From the NCBI RefSeq assembly GCF_004803895.1, contig NZ_CP021978.1, positions 930,001 through 994,000 on the forward strand: DNA of 64,000 bases, given 5' to 3'. Every line of letters begins with the position of its first letter. Within the stretch, counting starts at the first letter, position 1. Below, piece by piece: positions 25,514 through 35,123 of the stretch. A program made the translations under genes and the position numbers. The notes under the pieces are model-generated. The model worked only from the letters and a program-made list of their open reading frames with translations, made no database searches and was not told where the DNA came from. The stretch is from Streptomyces hawaiiensis (GTDB taxonomy: Bacteria; Actinomycetota; Actinomycetes; Streptomycetales; Streptomycetaceae).

Positions 25514-26866
25514 ATGCCGTCGACCAGATACACACTCGTCACGGGCGTTGCCGCACTCGCCGTCCTTGCCACCGGATGTGCCGGGGCCGGAGGCGGCGGC
25601 AGTGACAGCGGCGCCAAGAGCATCAACGTGCTCATGGTCGGAAACCCGCAGATGGAAGACATCGCGAAGCTCACGAAGGACACCTTCACCAAGGACACCG
25701 GCATCAAGGTGAACTTCACGATCCTTCCCGAGAACGAACTGCGGGACAAAGTCACCCAGGACATCGCCACCAAGGCGGGCCAGTACGACGTCGCGACCAT
25801 CGGCGCCTATGAGGTGCCCGTCTGGGAGAAGAGTGGCTGGCTGCACGAGCTGGGCTCGTACGCCGACAAGGACAAGAGCTTCGACGAGGCCGACCTGCTC
25901 AAGCCGATGGTGCAGTCGCTGTCCGGGTCGGACGGCAAGCTCTACGCCCTGCCGTTCTACGGCGAGTCGTCCTTCCTCATGTACAACAAGGACGTCATGA
26001 AGGCGAAGGGCATCACGGTGCCCGAGCGGCCGACCTGGCAGCAGATCGCCGACATCGCGGCCAAGGTCGACGGCGCCGAGCCCGGCATGAAGGGCATCTG
26101 CCTGCGCGGTCTGGCGGGCTGGGGCGAGCTCGGGGCCCCACTGACCTCCGTGGTCAACACCTTCGGCGGCACCTGGTTCACCAAGGACTGGAAGGCGCAG
26201 GTCAACAGCCCGGCGTTCAAGAAAGCCACCAACTTCTACGTCGATCTGGTCAAGAAGCACGGCGAGTCGGGAGCGGCACAGGCCGGCTTCACCGAGTGCC
26301 TGAACGCGATGAGCCAGAAGAAGGTCGCGATGTGGTATGACGCGACCAGCGCGGCCGGATCACTGGAAGACCCCGCCTCCAGCAAGATCGCCGGCCACGT
26401 CGGTTACGCCTACGCGCCGACCGTCGAGACCAAGAGCAGCGGCTGGCTGTGGAGCTGGGCGTGGGCCATGCCCAAGACCACCAAGAAGGCGGACGCCGCC
26501 TCGAAGTTCATGCTGTGGGCCTCCAGCAAGAAGTATGAACAGCTGGTCGGCGAGAAGCTCGGCTGGGCACGTGTCCCGGCCGGCAAGCGGGCCAGCACGT
26601 ACGACATCCCGCAGTACCAGAAGGCGGCCGGTTCGTTCGGTGACCTCACCCTGAAGTCCATCGAGGGAGCCGACCCGGCCAACCCCGGTGTCCAGCCCCG
26701 CCCCACGGTCGGCATCCAGTACGTGGCCATCCCCGAGTTCCAAGACCTGGGAACCAAGGTCACCCAGGAGATCTCCGCCGCCATCGCCGGCAAGACCACC
26801 GTGGACAAGGCACTCGACGACGGCCAGAAGCTCGCCGAGGAAGTCGCCAAGAACTACCAGAAGTAG
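25514..26866 (+). CDS. Polyol/sugar ABC-transporter binding lipoprotein
   Basis: A 450-aa extracellular binding protein, family 1. The signal peptide ends in VLATGC (lipobox Cys near 21) followed by a Gly/Ser linker. The mature part includes DTFTKDTGIKVNFTILPENE, LYALPFYGESSFLMYNKDVM and a Trp-rich SSGWLWSWAWAMP near 300, as in sorbitol/mannitol-binding SmoE/MtlE-like proteins. ATG 25514 has AGAGGA upstream. It heads a tight operon with two permeases and two zinc dehydrogenases. No ATPase is encoded, so a shared MsiK-type ATPase is expected to energise it. Confidence 0.9.
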   Translation: MPSTRYTLVTGVAALAVLATGCAGAGGGGSDSGAKSINVLMVGNPQMEDIAKLTKDTFTKDTGIKVNFTILPENELRDKVTQDIATKAGQYDVATIGAYEVPVWEKSGWLHELGSYADKDKSFDEADLLKPMVQSLSGSDGKLYALPFYGESSFLMYNKDVMKAKGITVPERPTWQQIADIAAKVDGAEPGMKGICLRGLAGWGELGAPLTSVVNTFGGTWFTKDWKAQVNSPAFKKATNFYVDLVKKHGESGAAQAGFTECLNAMSQKKVAMWYDATSAAGSLEDPASSKIAGHVGYAYAPTVETKSSGWLWSWAWAMPKTTKKADAASKFMLWASSKKYEQLVGEKLGWARVPAGKRASTYDIPQYQKAAGSFGDLTLKSIEGADPANPGVQPRPTVGIQYVAIPEFQDLGTKVTQEISAAIAGKTTVDKALDDGQKLAEEVAKNYQK

Positions 26867-26976
26867 CCCCTCAGCGCTCGGCCGGTCCCCTGGTCGGCCG
26901 AGTCCTGGCTGCCCTGTCCGGTCTCCCCAGTGCCCCAAGGGTCTGGGAGGTTTTCCCATCCGGCGGAGAAAGGCCC

Positions 26977-27936
26977 ATGACCACACTCACCGCTCCCCCC
27001 AAGACCGCACCGCCGCCCGCCGGCCACCGGTCGCCCTCCGGTGTCAGCAAGTGGCGGCGCCGTATTCCGCTGCTGCCGGCGCTGATCTTCACCATCGTCG
27101 TCACGCAGCTGCCGTTCGTGGCCACGCTCGTGATCTCCACCTTCCAGTGGAACATCCTCAGGCCGGGCGACCGGCACTTCACCGGCCTGTCCAACTACGC
27201 GTTCGTCTTCACCGACGAGCGGCTGCGCGCGGCGGTGCTCAACACCGTCGTCCTCACCGCGTCGGTGGTGCTCATCAGCGTGCTCCTGGGCCTTGGCCTG
27301 GCCATGCTGCTAGACCGCCGCTTCATCGGCCGCGGACTGGCGCGTACCCTGCTCATCGCCCCGTTCCTCGTCATGCCGGTCGCCGCGTCGCTGCTGTGGA
27401 AGCACGCCATCTACAACCCCGACTACGGCCTGCTCAACGGCACCCTCAACGCCGTCTACCGGCTGTTCGGCGCCTCCAATGGCCCCACCGTCGACTGGAT
27501 CTCCTCCTACCCCATGCCCGCCGTCGTGGTCTCGCTGGTGTGGCAGTGGACGCCGTTCATGATGCTGATCCTGCTGGCCGGCCTGCAGTCGCAGCCCGGT
27601 GACGTGCTGGAGGCGGCCCGCATGGACGGGGCGGGGGCCATGGCGACCTTCCGCTACATCACCCTGCCGCACCTGCGCCAGTACCTGGAGCTGGGCATCC
27701 TGCTCGGCACGATCTACGTCGTGCAGACCTTCGACGCCGTCTACACCATCACCCAGGGCGGCCCCGGCTCCCAGACCACCAACCTGCCCTACGAGATCTA
27801 CCTGACCATGTTCCGCAAGTACGAGTACGGCCAGGCGGCCGCCGCCGGCGTCGTCGTCGTCCTCGGCTCGATCGTGATCGCGACCTTCGCGCTGCGCACC
27901 ATCGCGTCGCTGTTCCGCGAGGAGGTATCCCGATGA
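26977..27936 (+). CDS. Sugar/polyol ABC permease, MalF type
   Basis: A 319-aa inner-membrane permease with six hydrophobic segments and the EAA loop EAARMDGAGAMATFRYITLP (near 210), which contacts the ATPase. The N-terminus is Pro-rich and cytoplasmic. Its stop overlaps the next ATG by 4 bp (27933-27936), showing translational coupling with the MalG-type partner. Confidence 0.93.
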   Translation: MTTLTAPPKTAPPPAGHRSPSGVSKWRRRIPLLPALIFTIVVTQLPFVATLVISTFQWNILRPGDRHFTGLSNYAFVFTDERLRAAVLNTVVLTASVVLISVLLGLGLAMLLDRRFIGRGLARTLLIAPFLVMPVAASLLWKHAIYNPDYGLLNGTLNAVYRLFGASNGPTVDWISSYPMPAVVVSLVWQWTPFMMLILLAGLQSQPGDVLEAARMDGAGAMATFRYITLPHLRQYLELGILLGTIYVVQTFDAVYTITQGGPGSQTTNLPYEIYLTMFRKYEYGQAAAAGVVVVLGSIVIATFALRTIASLFREEVSR

Positions 27937-28814
27937 CCCACGCAGCAGTCGCCGCCCCGGGGGCCAGGTTCAAGAAGCTCCTGCGTGACAAGGACGACCC
28001 CAGCTCACCGCGCCTGTCACCCCTGTGGACCTTCGTCGCCTGGCTCGCCACCCTGGCGTTCTTCGCGCCGGTGGCATGGATGGTTCTCACCTCCTTCCAC
28101 AAGGAGGCGGACGCGGCCACCAACCCGCCGACTCCCTTCGCTCCCCTCACCTTTGACCAGTACAAGCTGCTGTTCAGCCGGGACATCACCCCCTTCCTCC
28201 TGAACTCGGCCATGGCCAGCGTCATTTCGACACTGCTGGTGCTCGTTCTGGCGGTGCCGACGGCCTACGCGCTGTCCATCAAGCCGGTCGAGAAGTGGAC
28301 CGACGTGATGTTCTTCTTCCTGTCCACGAAGTTCCTCCCGGCCATCGCGGCCCTGCTGCCGGTGTACCTGATCGTCAAGGACGTCGGGATGCTGGACAAC
28401 GTGTGGACGCTGATCGTCCTCTACACCGCCATGAACCTCCCGATCGCGGTGTGGATGATGCGCTCGTTCCTCGCCGAGGTCCCCAAAGAGATCCTGGAGG
28501 CGGCCGAGGTCGACGGGGCCAACCTGTTTACCGTGCTGTGGCGGGTCGTCGCACCGATCGCCATGCCCGGTCTCGCCGCCACCTCGCTGATCTGCTTCAT
28601 CTTCAGCTGGAACGAGTTCATGTTCGCGGTCAACCTCACCGCGACGCAGGCCTCCACCGCGCCGGTCTTCCTCGTCGGCTTCATCACCAACGAGGGCCTT
28701 TTCCTGGCCAGGCTGTGCGCGGCGGCCACGCTGGTGTCGCTGCCGGTCCTCATCGCCGGGTTCGCTGCCCAGGACAAACTGGTCCGCGGCCTTTCCCTGG
28801 GAGCCGTGAAGTGA
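27933..28814 (+). CDS. Sugar/polyol ABC permease, MalG type
   Basis: A 293-aa permease with six hydrophobic segments and EAA loop EAAEVDGANLFTVLWRVVAP (near 190). It pairs with the MalF-type protein before it to form the channel. The stop overlaps the GTG of the following dehydrogenase (GTGA at 28811-28814). Confidence 0.93.
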   Translation: MTHAAVAAPGARFKKLLRDKDDPSSPRLSPLWTFVAWLATLAFFAPVAWMVLTSFHKEADAATNPPTPFAPLTFDQYKLLFSRDITPFLLNSAMASVISTLLVLVLAVPTAYALSIKPVEKWTDVMFFFLSTKFLPAIAALLPVYLIVKDVGMLDNVWTLIVLYTAMNLPIAVWMMRSFLAEVPKEILEAAEVDGANLFTVLWRVVAPIAMPGLAATSLICFIFSWNEFMFAVNLTATQASTAPVFLVGFITNEGLFLARLCAAATLVSLPVLIAGFAAQDKLVRGLSLGAVK

Positions 28815-29818
28815 GAGCTGCCGTCATCACCCAGCCCGGAAGCATGGAGATCACCACCGTCGACGATCCCGCCCCTGGCCCGCGGGAGGTCGTCGTAGAG
28901 GTGTCGGCCTGCGGACTGTGCGGCACCGACCTGCACATCCTCCAAGGGGAGTTCGCGCCGAAGCTGCCCGTCATCCCCGGCCACGAGTTCGCCGGTGAGA
29001 TCGTCGCTCTCGGCTCCGCCGTCACCGAACTCGCCGTCGGAACCCGGGTCGCGGTGGACCCGTCGCTGTACTGCTTCGAATGCCACTACTGCCGCATCGG
29101 CCAGAACAACCTCTGCGAGCGGTGGGCCGCGATCGGAGTCACCAACCCGGGCGCCGCCGCCGAGTTCGTGGCCGCCCCGGTCGCCAACTGCGCGGTCCTG
29201 CCCGAGAACGTACGGACCGAGGACGCAGCCCTGATCGAGCCCCTGTCCTGCGCCGTACGCGGCTACGACGTGCTGCGCAGCCGCCTCGCCTCCCGCGTAC
29301 TCGTCTACGGCGCCGGAACCATGGGCCTGATGATGCTCCAGCTCGCCAAGGCCACCGGTGCCGCGAGCGTCGACGTCGTCGACGTCAACGCCGAACGACT
29401 GGCAACGGCACGGCAGTTGGGCTGCTCCGCGAGCGCCGCGTCGGCCGACGAGCTCCGTCCGCCGAAGTACGGCTGGGATCTGGTCGTCGACGCCACCGGC
29501 AACGCCAAGGCCATTCAGGACGCCCTCGGCCGGGTCGGCAAGGGCGGCACCTACCTGCAGTTCGGTGTGGCCGACTACGCCGCCCGCGCCACCATCGAGC
29601 CGTACCGGATCTACAACCAGGAGATCACGATCACCGGCTCGATGGCCGTCCTGCACAGCTTCGAGCGCGCCGCTGACCTCTTCGCCACCGGCGTCATCGA
29701 CCCGGACGTCTTCATCAGCGACCGCCTCCCGCTGGCGGCGTTCCCGGACGCGATCGCCCGCTTCCAGGCAGGCACCGGCCGCAAGATCCAGATCCAGCCC
29801 GGACTCGGGGACACGTAG
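28811..29818 (+). CDS. Zinc-dependent polyol/alcohol dehydrogenase (MDR family) 1
   Basis: A 335-aa medium-chain dehydrogenase. Catalytic zinc ligands appear in CGLCGTDLH and GHEFAG; the structural zinc lobe has four Cys (CFECHYCRIGQNNLC). The NAD-binding motif is VYGAGTMGLMMLQLAK (near 165). This layout fits sorbitol/threonine-dehydrogenase-like enzymes that oxidise a secondary OH. The GTG start is fixed by overlap with the permease stop. It is probably the first oxidation step for the imported compound. Confidence 0.9.
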   Translation: MRAAVITQPGSMEITTVDDPAPGPREVVVEVSACGLCGTDLHILQGEFAPKLPVIPGHEFAGEIVALGSAVTELAVGTRVAVDPSLYCFECHYCRIGQNNLCERWAAIGVTNPGAAAEFVAAPVANCAVLPENVRTEDAALIEPLSCAVRGYDVLRSRLASRVLVYGAGTMGLMMLQLAKATGAASVDVVDVNAERLATARQLGCSASAASADELRPPKYGWDLVVDATGNAKAIQDALGRVGKGGTYLQFGVADYAARATIEPYRIYNQEITITGSMAVLHSFERAADLFATGVIDPDVFISDRLPLAAFPDAIARFQAGTGRKIQIQPGLGDT

Positions 29819-29922
29819 GACCCACGGCACATCCCTGCACGTCTCCCCCACCCGTCGAGCCACGCGTCGACCGCCCACCCCGCCGGCGCCGCCCGACCGC
29901 CACGAAACGGAGCACCACCCCC

Positions 29923-30957
29923 ATGCCCCAGCAGATCCGCCGCGTCCTCGTCCGGTCGATCGACGACATCACCGTGGAGCACATCCCCGCGCCGACCGCC
30001 GACGAGGGCGAACTCCTCGTCCGCACCGCCGTGGTGGGCGTCTGCGGCTCCGACACCCACGCCGCCCAGGGCCACCACCCGTTCATGCCCCTGCCCTACC
30101 ACCCCGGACACGAGGCGGTCGGCGTCGTCGCCGCCACAGGCCCGGGCGTCGACGGGTTCGCCCCGGGCGACCGGGTGATCGTCGAGCCGAACCTCTTCTG
30201 CGGGCGGTGCCCCCAGTGCCGTACCGGCCGATACAACATCTGCCAGGAACTGACGGTCTTCGGCTGCCAGACCCCCGGCGCCATGACGGATCTGTTCACC
30301 ATCCCCGCCGACCGCGTCCACCGCGTCCCCGCCGGCATGACCGACCTCGAGGCCGCTCTCGTCGAACCGCTGGCCACCCCGGTGCACGCCGTGGCCAAGG
30401 CCGGTGACCTCACCGGACGTGCGGTCGTCGTCCTCGGCGCCGGGCCCATCGGTCTGCTCGTGCTCGCCGCCGCCCGGCACGCGGGGGCCGCCGCGATCGC
30501 CGTCACGGACCTGCTGCCGGGCAAGCGGGAGCGCGCACTGCGCCTCGGCGCCGACGCCGCTCTGCCCGCCGACGCCGCCGACCTCACCGAGCAGGCCCGC
30601 CAGGCGCTCGGCGCACCGGTCGACGTGGTCTTCGACTGCGTGGCCCGCGAGCAGTCCATGGCCCAGGCCACCGACCTGGTCACCAAGGGCGGCCGGATCA
30701 TCGTCGTCGGCGTCGGCGCCGCCGGAACCACCCCCGTACGCCTCGACCTGATCCAGGACCGCGAGATCAGCGTCGAGGGCACGCTGATGTACACGGCCGA
30801 CGACTACCGCACCGCCATCGCCCTGATCGCCTCGGGCGCCGTCGACACCGACGAGATCGTCACCGCCACGTTCCCCCTGGAGGAGGCGGCCAAGGCCTTC
30901 GCCGCCTCCCTGGCCCCGGAACACGTCAAGGTGCTGGTCACCGTGGAAGCGCCCTAG
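29923..30957 (+). CDS. Zinc-dependent polyol/alcohol dehydrogenase (MDR family) 2
   Basis: A 344-aa medium-chain dehydrogenase with zinc-site motifs VCGSDTHAAQ and GHEAVG, a full structural lobe (CGRCPQCRTGRYNIC) and dinucleotide motif VLGAGPIGLLVLAAAR. It is related to, but not a copy of, the enzyme just before it. Two such enzymes in a row suggest either successive oxidation at two carbons or action on two epimers. An ACGAAACGGAGC site precedes the ATG after a 104-bp gap. Confidence 0.9.
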   Translation: MPQQIRRVLVRSIDDITVEHIPAPTADEGELLVRTAVVGVCGSDTHAAQGHHPFMPLPYHPGHEAVGVVAATGPGVDGFAPGDRVIVEPNLFCGRCPQCRTGRYNICQELTVFGCQTPGAMTDLFTIPADRVHRVPAGMTDLEAALVEPLATPVHAVAKAGDLTGRAVVVLGAGPIGLLVLAAARHAGAAAIAVTDLLPGKRERALRLGADAALPADAADLTEQARQALGAPVDVVFDCVAREQSMAQATDLVTKGGRIIVVGVGAAGTTPVRLDLIQDREISVEGTLMYTADDYRTAIALIASGAVDTDEIVTATFPLEEAAKAFAASLAPEHVKVLVTVEAP

Positions 30958-30992
30958 TGGCCGCTGAGAGCGGCCGACCGGGCCGGGCGGAA

Positions 30993-31025
30993 GCCGGGAG
31001 GCGTCGGCAGGCGACGCCTCCCGGC
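30993..31025 (+). terminator. Perfect 14-bp hairpin after dehydrogenase 2
   Basis: Arms 30993-31006 and 31012-31025 pair perfectly around a 5-nt loop, 35 bp after the dehydrogenase stop. A second small hairpin follows (31051-31056 with 31061-31066, CGAA loop). It may end the catabolic transcript or weaken read-through into the DeoR gene at 31157. Confidence 0.65.
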
Positions 31026-31156
31026 TCCTCCCCACCCGTGTGCGAGACTTCGAGGTCGAAACCTCGCGGCGCCGCCACGCACCGCGAGGCTGACGCAGCA
31101 CGGCCCGCCCCCAGCCGCGCGCCGGACACAGGAAACGAAGGGGAGGGAGAGCCGTA

Positions 31157-31963
31157 GTGGTCGCCAGGACCCGGTCGTCGCAGGCCGCTGTGGAGGAGCG
31201 GCGTCAGGCCGTCCTACGCCATGTCGTGGAACACGGCGAGACCCGCATAGACGAGCTCGCCGACCACTTCGGCGTCAGCCTGATGACGATGCACCGCGAC
31301 CTCGACGACCTCGCCAAGCGTTCCCTTCTCCGCAAGGAACGCGGCCGGGCCGTCCCCTTCCCCGCGGTGACCATGGAGACAGCGACCCGCTTCCGCGAGA
31401 GCACCGCCCTCGCGGCGAAGGCCGCTGTCTGCCGCGCCGCGCTCGGCCGCATCAGGCCCGGCAGCACGGTCCTCATGGACGACTCCACCACCCTGTTCCC
31501 CCTGGCCCCCGCCCTCGCGGAACTCGACCGGCTGACCGTCGTCACCAATTCGGTGGGCCTGGCGCAGCGGCTCGGCTCCGCCCCCGGAGTGCAGGTCGCC
31601 CTGCTCGGCGGGCGGTATCACGGCGACTTCAACTCCTGCACGGGCCCCGAGGTGACCCGCGCCCTCTCCCGTATCCGCGCCGACGTGGCCCTGATGTCAG
31701 CCACCGCCGTCCTCTCGGGCCAGCTCTTCCACCCTCTGAGCGAGTACGTCGAGGTCAAGCTGGCCATGCTCGCCTCCGCCGAGCGGGCCCTGCTCCTCGT
31801 GGATCATTCGAAGTTCGGCAAGACCGCCACCCACGCGTACGGCACGGTGGCCGACTACGAGACCGTCATCACCGACACCGGCACCTCCGACGCGGAGATC
31901 GCGGCCCTGAAAAGCCTCGGTGTTCCGGTCGAAACAGTCGATCCCGGAGACAACACGCCGTGA
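31157..31963 (+). CDS. DeoR/GlpR-family regulator of the polyol locus
   Basis: A 268-aa regulator. The N-terminal HTH (about 10-65) has RQAVLRHVVEHGETRIDELA and VSLMTMHRDLDDLAKRSLLR. The C-terminal DeoRC sensor (about 85-250), which binds a phospho-sugar in relatives, carries VLMDDSTTLFPLAPALAEL and LLVDHSKFGKTATH. The GTG start has GGGGAGGGAG upstream. The stop overlaps the next ATG by 4 bp. It likely represses the kinase and importer promoters through the palindrome at 25234. Confidence 0.9.
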   Translation: MVARTRSSQAAVEERRQAVLRHVVEHGETRIDELADHFGVSLMTMHRDLDDLAKRSLLRKERGRAVPFPAVTMETATRFRESTALAAKAAVCRAALGRIRPGSTVLMDDSTTLFPLAPALAELDRLTVVTNSVGLAQRLGSAPGVQVALLGGRYHGDFNSCTGPEVTRALSRIRADVALMSATAVLSGQLFHPLSEYVEVKLAMLASAERALLLVDHSKFGKTATHAYGTVADYETVITDTGTSDAEIAALKSLGVPVETVDPGDNTP

Positions 31964-32697
31964 TACACGCCCTGTTCGAAACCCCCAGCGCCTACCGGCC
32001 CACCGCCGCGCAGATGGCCGCTCCCGTCCCGCCGGTCGAGGCCGTCCTCTTCGACTTCAGCAACACGATCTTCCAGATGATCGACCTGGAGACGTGGCTG
32101 CACCGAGTCGGCGCGGCATGCGGCCGTGCAGCCGCGCTGGACGAGGAGGGCGCCGTGCCCGAGATCGCACGGCAGTTGCGGGACGCTTTCCGGCTGCCCG
32201 CCGTCGCCGCCCTCCAAGAGGGCCGCGACCTCTCCTCACACCAGCACCGCCGTGCCATGCGCGGCTGGTGGGAGCACGTAGACTTCCTGCGGGGCGTCGA
32301 GGAAACGGCCTATGGGGAACTCACCGCCCCCGACGCCTGGCTGCCCTACTCCGACACCCAGCCCACACTCCGTGCCCTGCGCGCCCGCGGACTGCGCATC
32401 GGCATCGTCAGCGACTTCGCCTGGGACCTGCGGGTCCACTTGGCCCACGCCGGGCTGGAGGACCTGATCGACGTCTGCGTCATCTCCTGCGAGGTAGGCC
32501 GCGAAAAGCCCGATCCACAACTGTTCCTCAAGGCGTGCGCAGACCTCGGCGCCGACCCCCGCGCCACCCTCATGGTCGGCGACAACCCGGTTCGCGACGG
32601 CGCCGCCACAGCCTGCGGCCTGCGTGCCTACATCCTTCCGGCCGAACAACGCACCGGCGACCGGGGCCTGGCCGAAGTCCTCCGGCTCGTGGCCTGA
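31960..32697 (+). CDS. HAD-superfamily hydrolase with altered DxD motif
   Basis: A 245-aa HAD protein. Motif I reads FDFSNT (near 30): the first Asp nucleophile is present but the usual second Asp (D+2 acid/base) is Ser. Motif II is IVSDFAW, the Lys lies in REKPDPQLF, and motif IV is MVGDNPVRDGA. The loss of D+2 is unusual for a phosphatase and may shift activity or leave a regulatory role. It is translationally coupled to the DeoR gene, so it probably handles a phosphorylated intermediate of the same pathway. Confidence 0.82.
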   Translation: MIHALFETPSAYRPTAAQMAAPVPPVEAVLFDFSNTIFQMIDLETWLHRVGAACGRAAALDEEGAVPEIARQLRDAFRLPAVAALQEGRDLSSHQHRRAMRGWWEHVDFLRGVEETAYGELTAPDAWLPYSDTQPTLRALRARGLRIGIVSDFAWDLRVHLAHAGLEDLIDVCVISCEVGREKPDPQLFLKACADLGADPRATLMVGDNPVRDGAATACGLRAYILPAEQRTGDRGLAEVLRLVA

Positions 32698-32981
32698 CCT
32701 ACCGCCCGGCGACGGCTGGAGACGAGGGGGCGGCGAACGCCCCTCCACTATCGCGCCCGGGACCCGTAAGGAAAACGTGTGGCGCGTCGCCGCTCGGTGA
32801 GCCGCAGTTGCCGCTCGCGCACGCTGCCTCCGCTTGAGGGCCGTGCGGTCGACCCGCACAGAGGCGTCAGGACGCCACCGGCGGAGTCCGGCGGCTCACC
32901 GCGCCGTGCTCGGCGAGCGCGGCGCGGTGTCACCGGCACCGTTGCCCAGAGGTAGGCGACGGAGCGCGCCCATGCGTGCCG

Positions 32982-33887
32982 TCAGGTACGGGTCGTGAGG
33001 ATGCTGAGCGTGTTGGCGGCGACGATGGCTGAAATGGCGGCCCACTCGGTCCAGCCCAGGCTCTGGCCCAGGACGATCCAGCCGACCACGGCCGCCAGGA
33101 CGGGGTTGACGCTCATGAAGAGCCCGAAGGTCTGGGCCGGTACCCGGCGCAGGGTGACGAGGTCTGCCAGATACGGGACAGCTGAGGAGAGGACGCCGGC
33201 GGCGAGGGCGTAAGCGGCTGCCCCCGCGGTCGGAGGATGCTCGACGACCAGGACGATTCCGACCGGCAGGAACATCAGGGCGGAGAATCCGGAGGCGGCC
33301 GCCGATCCTTGCACTCCGGGGATGCGTCGGCCGACGGTGCGGTTGAGCAGGATGTACGACGCCCAGCAAACGGCGGCCAGCAGCCCGAGGCCCATCCCCA
33401 GATAGTCGGTGGAAGGCTGCGGGCGCATCAGCGTGACGACGCCCGCCGCGGCGATCAGCGCACAGCACGCGTCCACGCGGCGGCGTGAGGCGGCGAGGGC
33501 GATGCTGAGCGGCCCGAGGAACTCCAAGGTCACCGCGAGGCCGAGGCCGATGCGGTCGATGGCGCTGTACAGGGACAGGTTCATTGTTCCGAACACCAAG
33601 GCCAACAGCAGGACAGGCCACCACTGCTCCTTGGTGAAGGTGCGCAGACGGGGCCGGCCAACGGCCACCAGGACGATCGCAGCGACATACTGGCGTACGG
33701 CGACGACACCTATAGGGCCGAGAACGGGGAAGGCCAGGGAGCCGATCGCGGCGCCGGTCTGGTTGGACAGGCCGCTGCCGAGCATGGTCACCACGCCGGC
33801 CAGGCGCTTTCCGAAGGGTTTCGGGGCGGAGGGCGACGTGACGGTTTGGTGCGCGGGTCCTGCCGAGCGTCCGGGGGCTGCTTGCAT
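32982..33887 (-). CDS. EamA/RhtA-like amino acid or metabolite exporter
   Basis: A 301-aa membrane protein with about 10 hydrophobic segments in two EamA repeats; LEFLGPLSIALAASRRRVD ends the first half and QTFGLFMSVNPVLAAVVGWI lies in the second. This resembles RhtA-type exporters of threonine/homoserine and other small metabolites. ATG 33887 is preferred to upstream frames by composition. It diverges from a LysR gene, which probably controls it. Confidence 0.88.
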   Translation of the reverse strand: MQAAPGRSAGPAHQTVTSPSAPKPFGKRLAGVVTMLGSGLSNQTGAAIGSLAFPVLGPIGVVAVRQYVAAIVLVAVGRPRLRTFTKEQWWPVLLLALVFGTMNLSLYSAIDRIGLGLAVTLEFLGPLSIALAASRRRVDACCALIAAAGVVTLMRPQPSTDYLGMGLGLLAAVCWASYILLNRTVGRRIPGVQGSAAASGFSALMFLPVGIVLVVEHPPTAGAAAYALAAGVLSSAVPYLADLVTLRRVPAQTFGLFMSVNPVLAAVVGWIVLGQSLGWTEWAAISAIVAANTLSILTTRT

Positions 33888-33955
33888 GCCCCGATCCTGC
33901 GACCACACGGGCCATGTACAAAATGCATCAGCCTCGCTATCTATACGCTTGGGTC

Positions 33956-34810
33956 ATGGATGTGGAGCTACGGCAGTTGCGCTGTCTCGTCGCGATCGTC
34001 GACGAGGGCAGCTTCACCGACGCCGCCATCGCGCTAGGAGTCTCCCAGGCCGCCGTGTCCCGCACGCTGGCCTCCCTCGAACGCGCCCTCGGTGTACGGC
34101 TGCTGCGGCGGACCTCCCGTGAGGTGAGTCCCACGGGGACAGGGCTGCGCGTGGTGGGGCATGCCCGGCGTGTGCTCGGAGAGGTGGACGATTTGGTTCG
34201 GGAGGCCACCTCAGGTCATGCCTACCTTCGGGTCGGTTACGCCTGGTCTGCTGTCGGCCGCCATACGCTGGCTTTTCAGCGCCGCTGGGCCGAGCTGCGC
34301 CCCGAGACGGAACTGCAGCTCGTCCGCGTCAACTCCTCCACAGCCGGGCTGGCGGAGGGGGCCTGCGACCTGGCCGTGGTACGCAGGCAACTGGACGACC
34401 GCCGCTTCGACTCCGCCATCGTGGGGTTGGAAAGGCGATTGTGCGCCGTGGCGTCCGACGATCCCTTCGCCCGGCGCCGCTCCGTGAGACTCGCCGACTT
34501 CGGCGGGCGAACGCTGCTGATCGACCGGAGGACGGGCACCACCATGACGGAGCTGTGGCCGCCGGACTCCCGTCCGGCGACCAAGGAGACGAACGACGTC
34601 GACGACTGGCTGACCGCGATCTCCGTCGGACGCTATGTGGGTATGACGGCCGAGTCGACCGCGCACCAGTACCCGCGTCCCGGCATCGTCTACCGGCCGG
34701 TGCGCGACGCCGAGCCGATCGCGGTGCGGCTCGCCTGGTGGCGGGACGACCCGCATCCCGCTACCCAGGCCGCGATCGAGCTGCTCACGACGCTCTACCG
34801 GGCGGGATGA
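33956..34810 (+). CDS. LysR-family regulator
   Basis: A 284-aa LTTR. The winged HTH occupies about 1-60 (VELRQLRCLVAIVDEGSFTD, LGVSQAAVSRTLASLERALG) and a compact effector domain fills the rest. It is divergent from the EamA exporter with a 68-bp gap that is AT-rich and contains CTATCTATACGC, a plausible -10/operator area. Confidence 0.9.
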   Translation: MDVELRQLRCLVAIVDEGSFTDAAIALGVSQAAVSRTLASLERALGVRLLRRTSREVSPTGTGLRVVGHARRVLGEVDDLVREATSGHAYLRVGYAWSAVGRHTLAFQRRWAELRPETELQLVRVNSSTAGLAEGACDLAVVRRQLDDRRFDSAIVGLERRLCAVASDDPFARRRSVRLADFGGRTLLIDRRTGTTMTELWPPDSRPATKETNDVDDWLTAISVGRYVGMTAESTAHQYPRPGIVYRPVRDAEPIAVRLAWWRDDPHPATQAAIELLTTLYRAG

Positions 34811-35123
34811 CCAGATGTGCGTCATGTCAGCGCGGCCATCCCGTGGCGAACCGACGGACGCTCTCAACGGTGCCCTTCGGGGCGGCGTTCGCTTGCGTGA
34901 TCGTGTCACCAGCCGGCACTTGGTGTGCCCCTGCCCTGAGCGCGTCGGTTGTGTGCAGCCAGGCAGCAGCTTGCTAGTCACATCTCCGGCGTTGCAGGGC
35001 GGCCCCGCATCTGATGGGCAGAGTGCTCGACCGGGCCTGGCTACGGGGCCTCTTCCTTCCCTGACGCTGCGCCATCCATGCTCGCCGGGCCACCCCTCCT
35101 CGCCGGACGGCAAAGCCCCACAC
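34811..35123. other. gene-less stretch
   Basis: No frame has protein-like composition. No hairpin or repeat was noticed. It separates the LysR gene from the 3' end of the dead decarboxylase. Confidence 0.4.
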
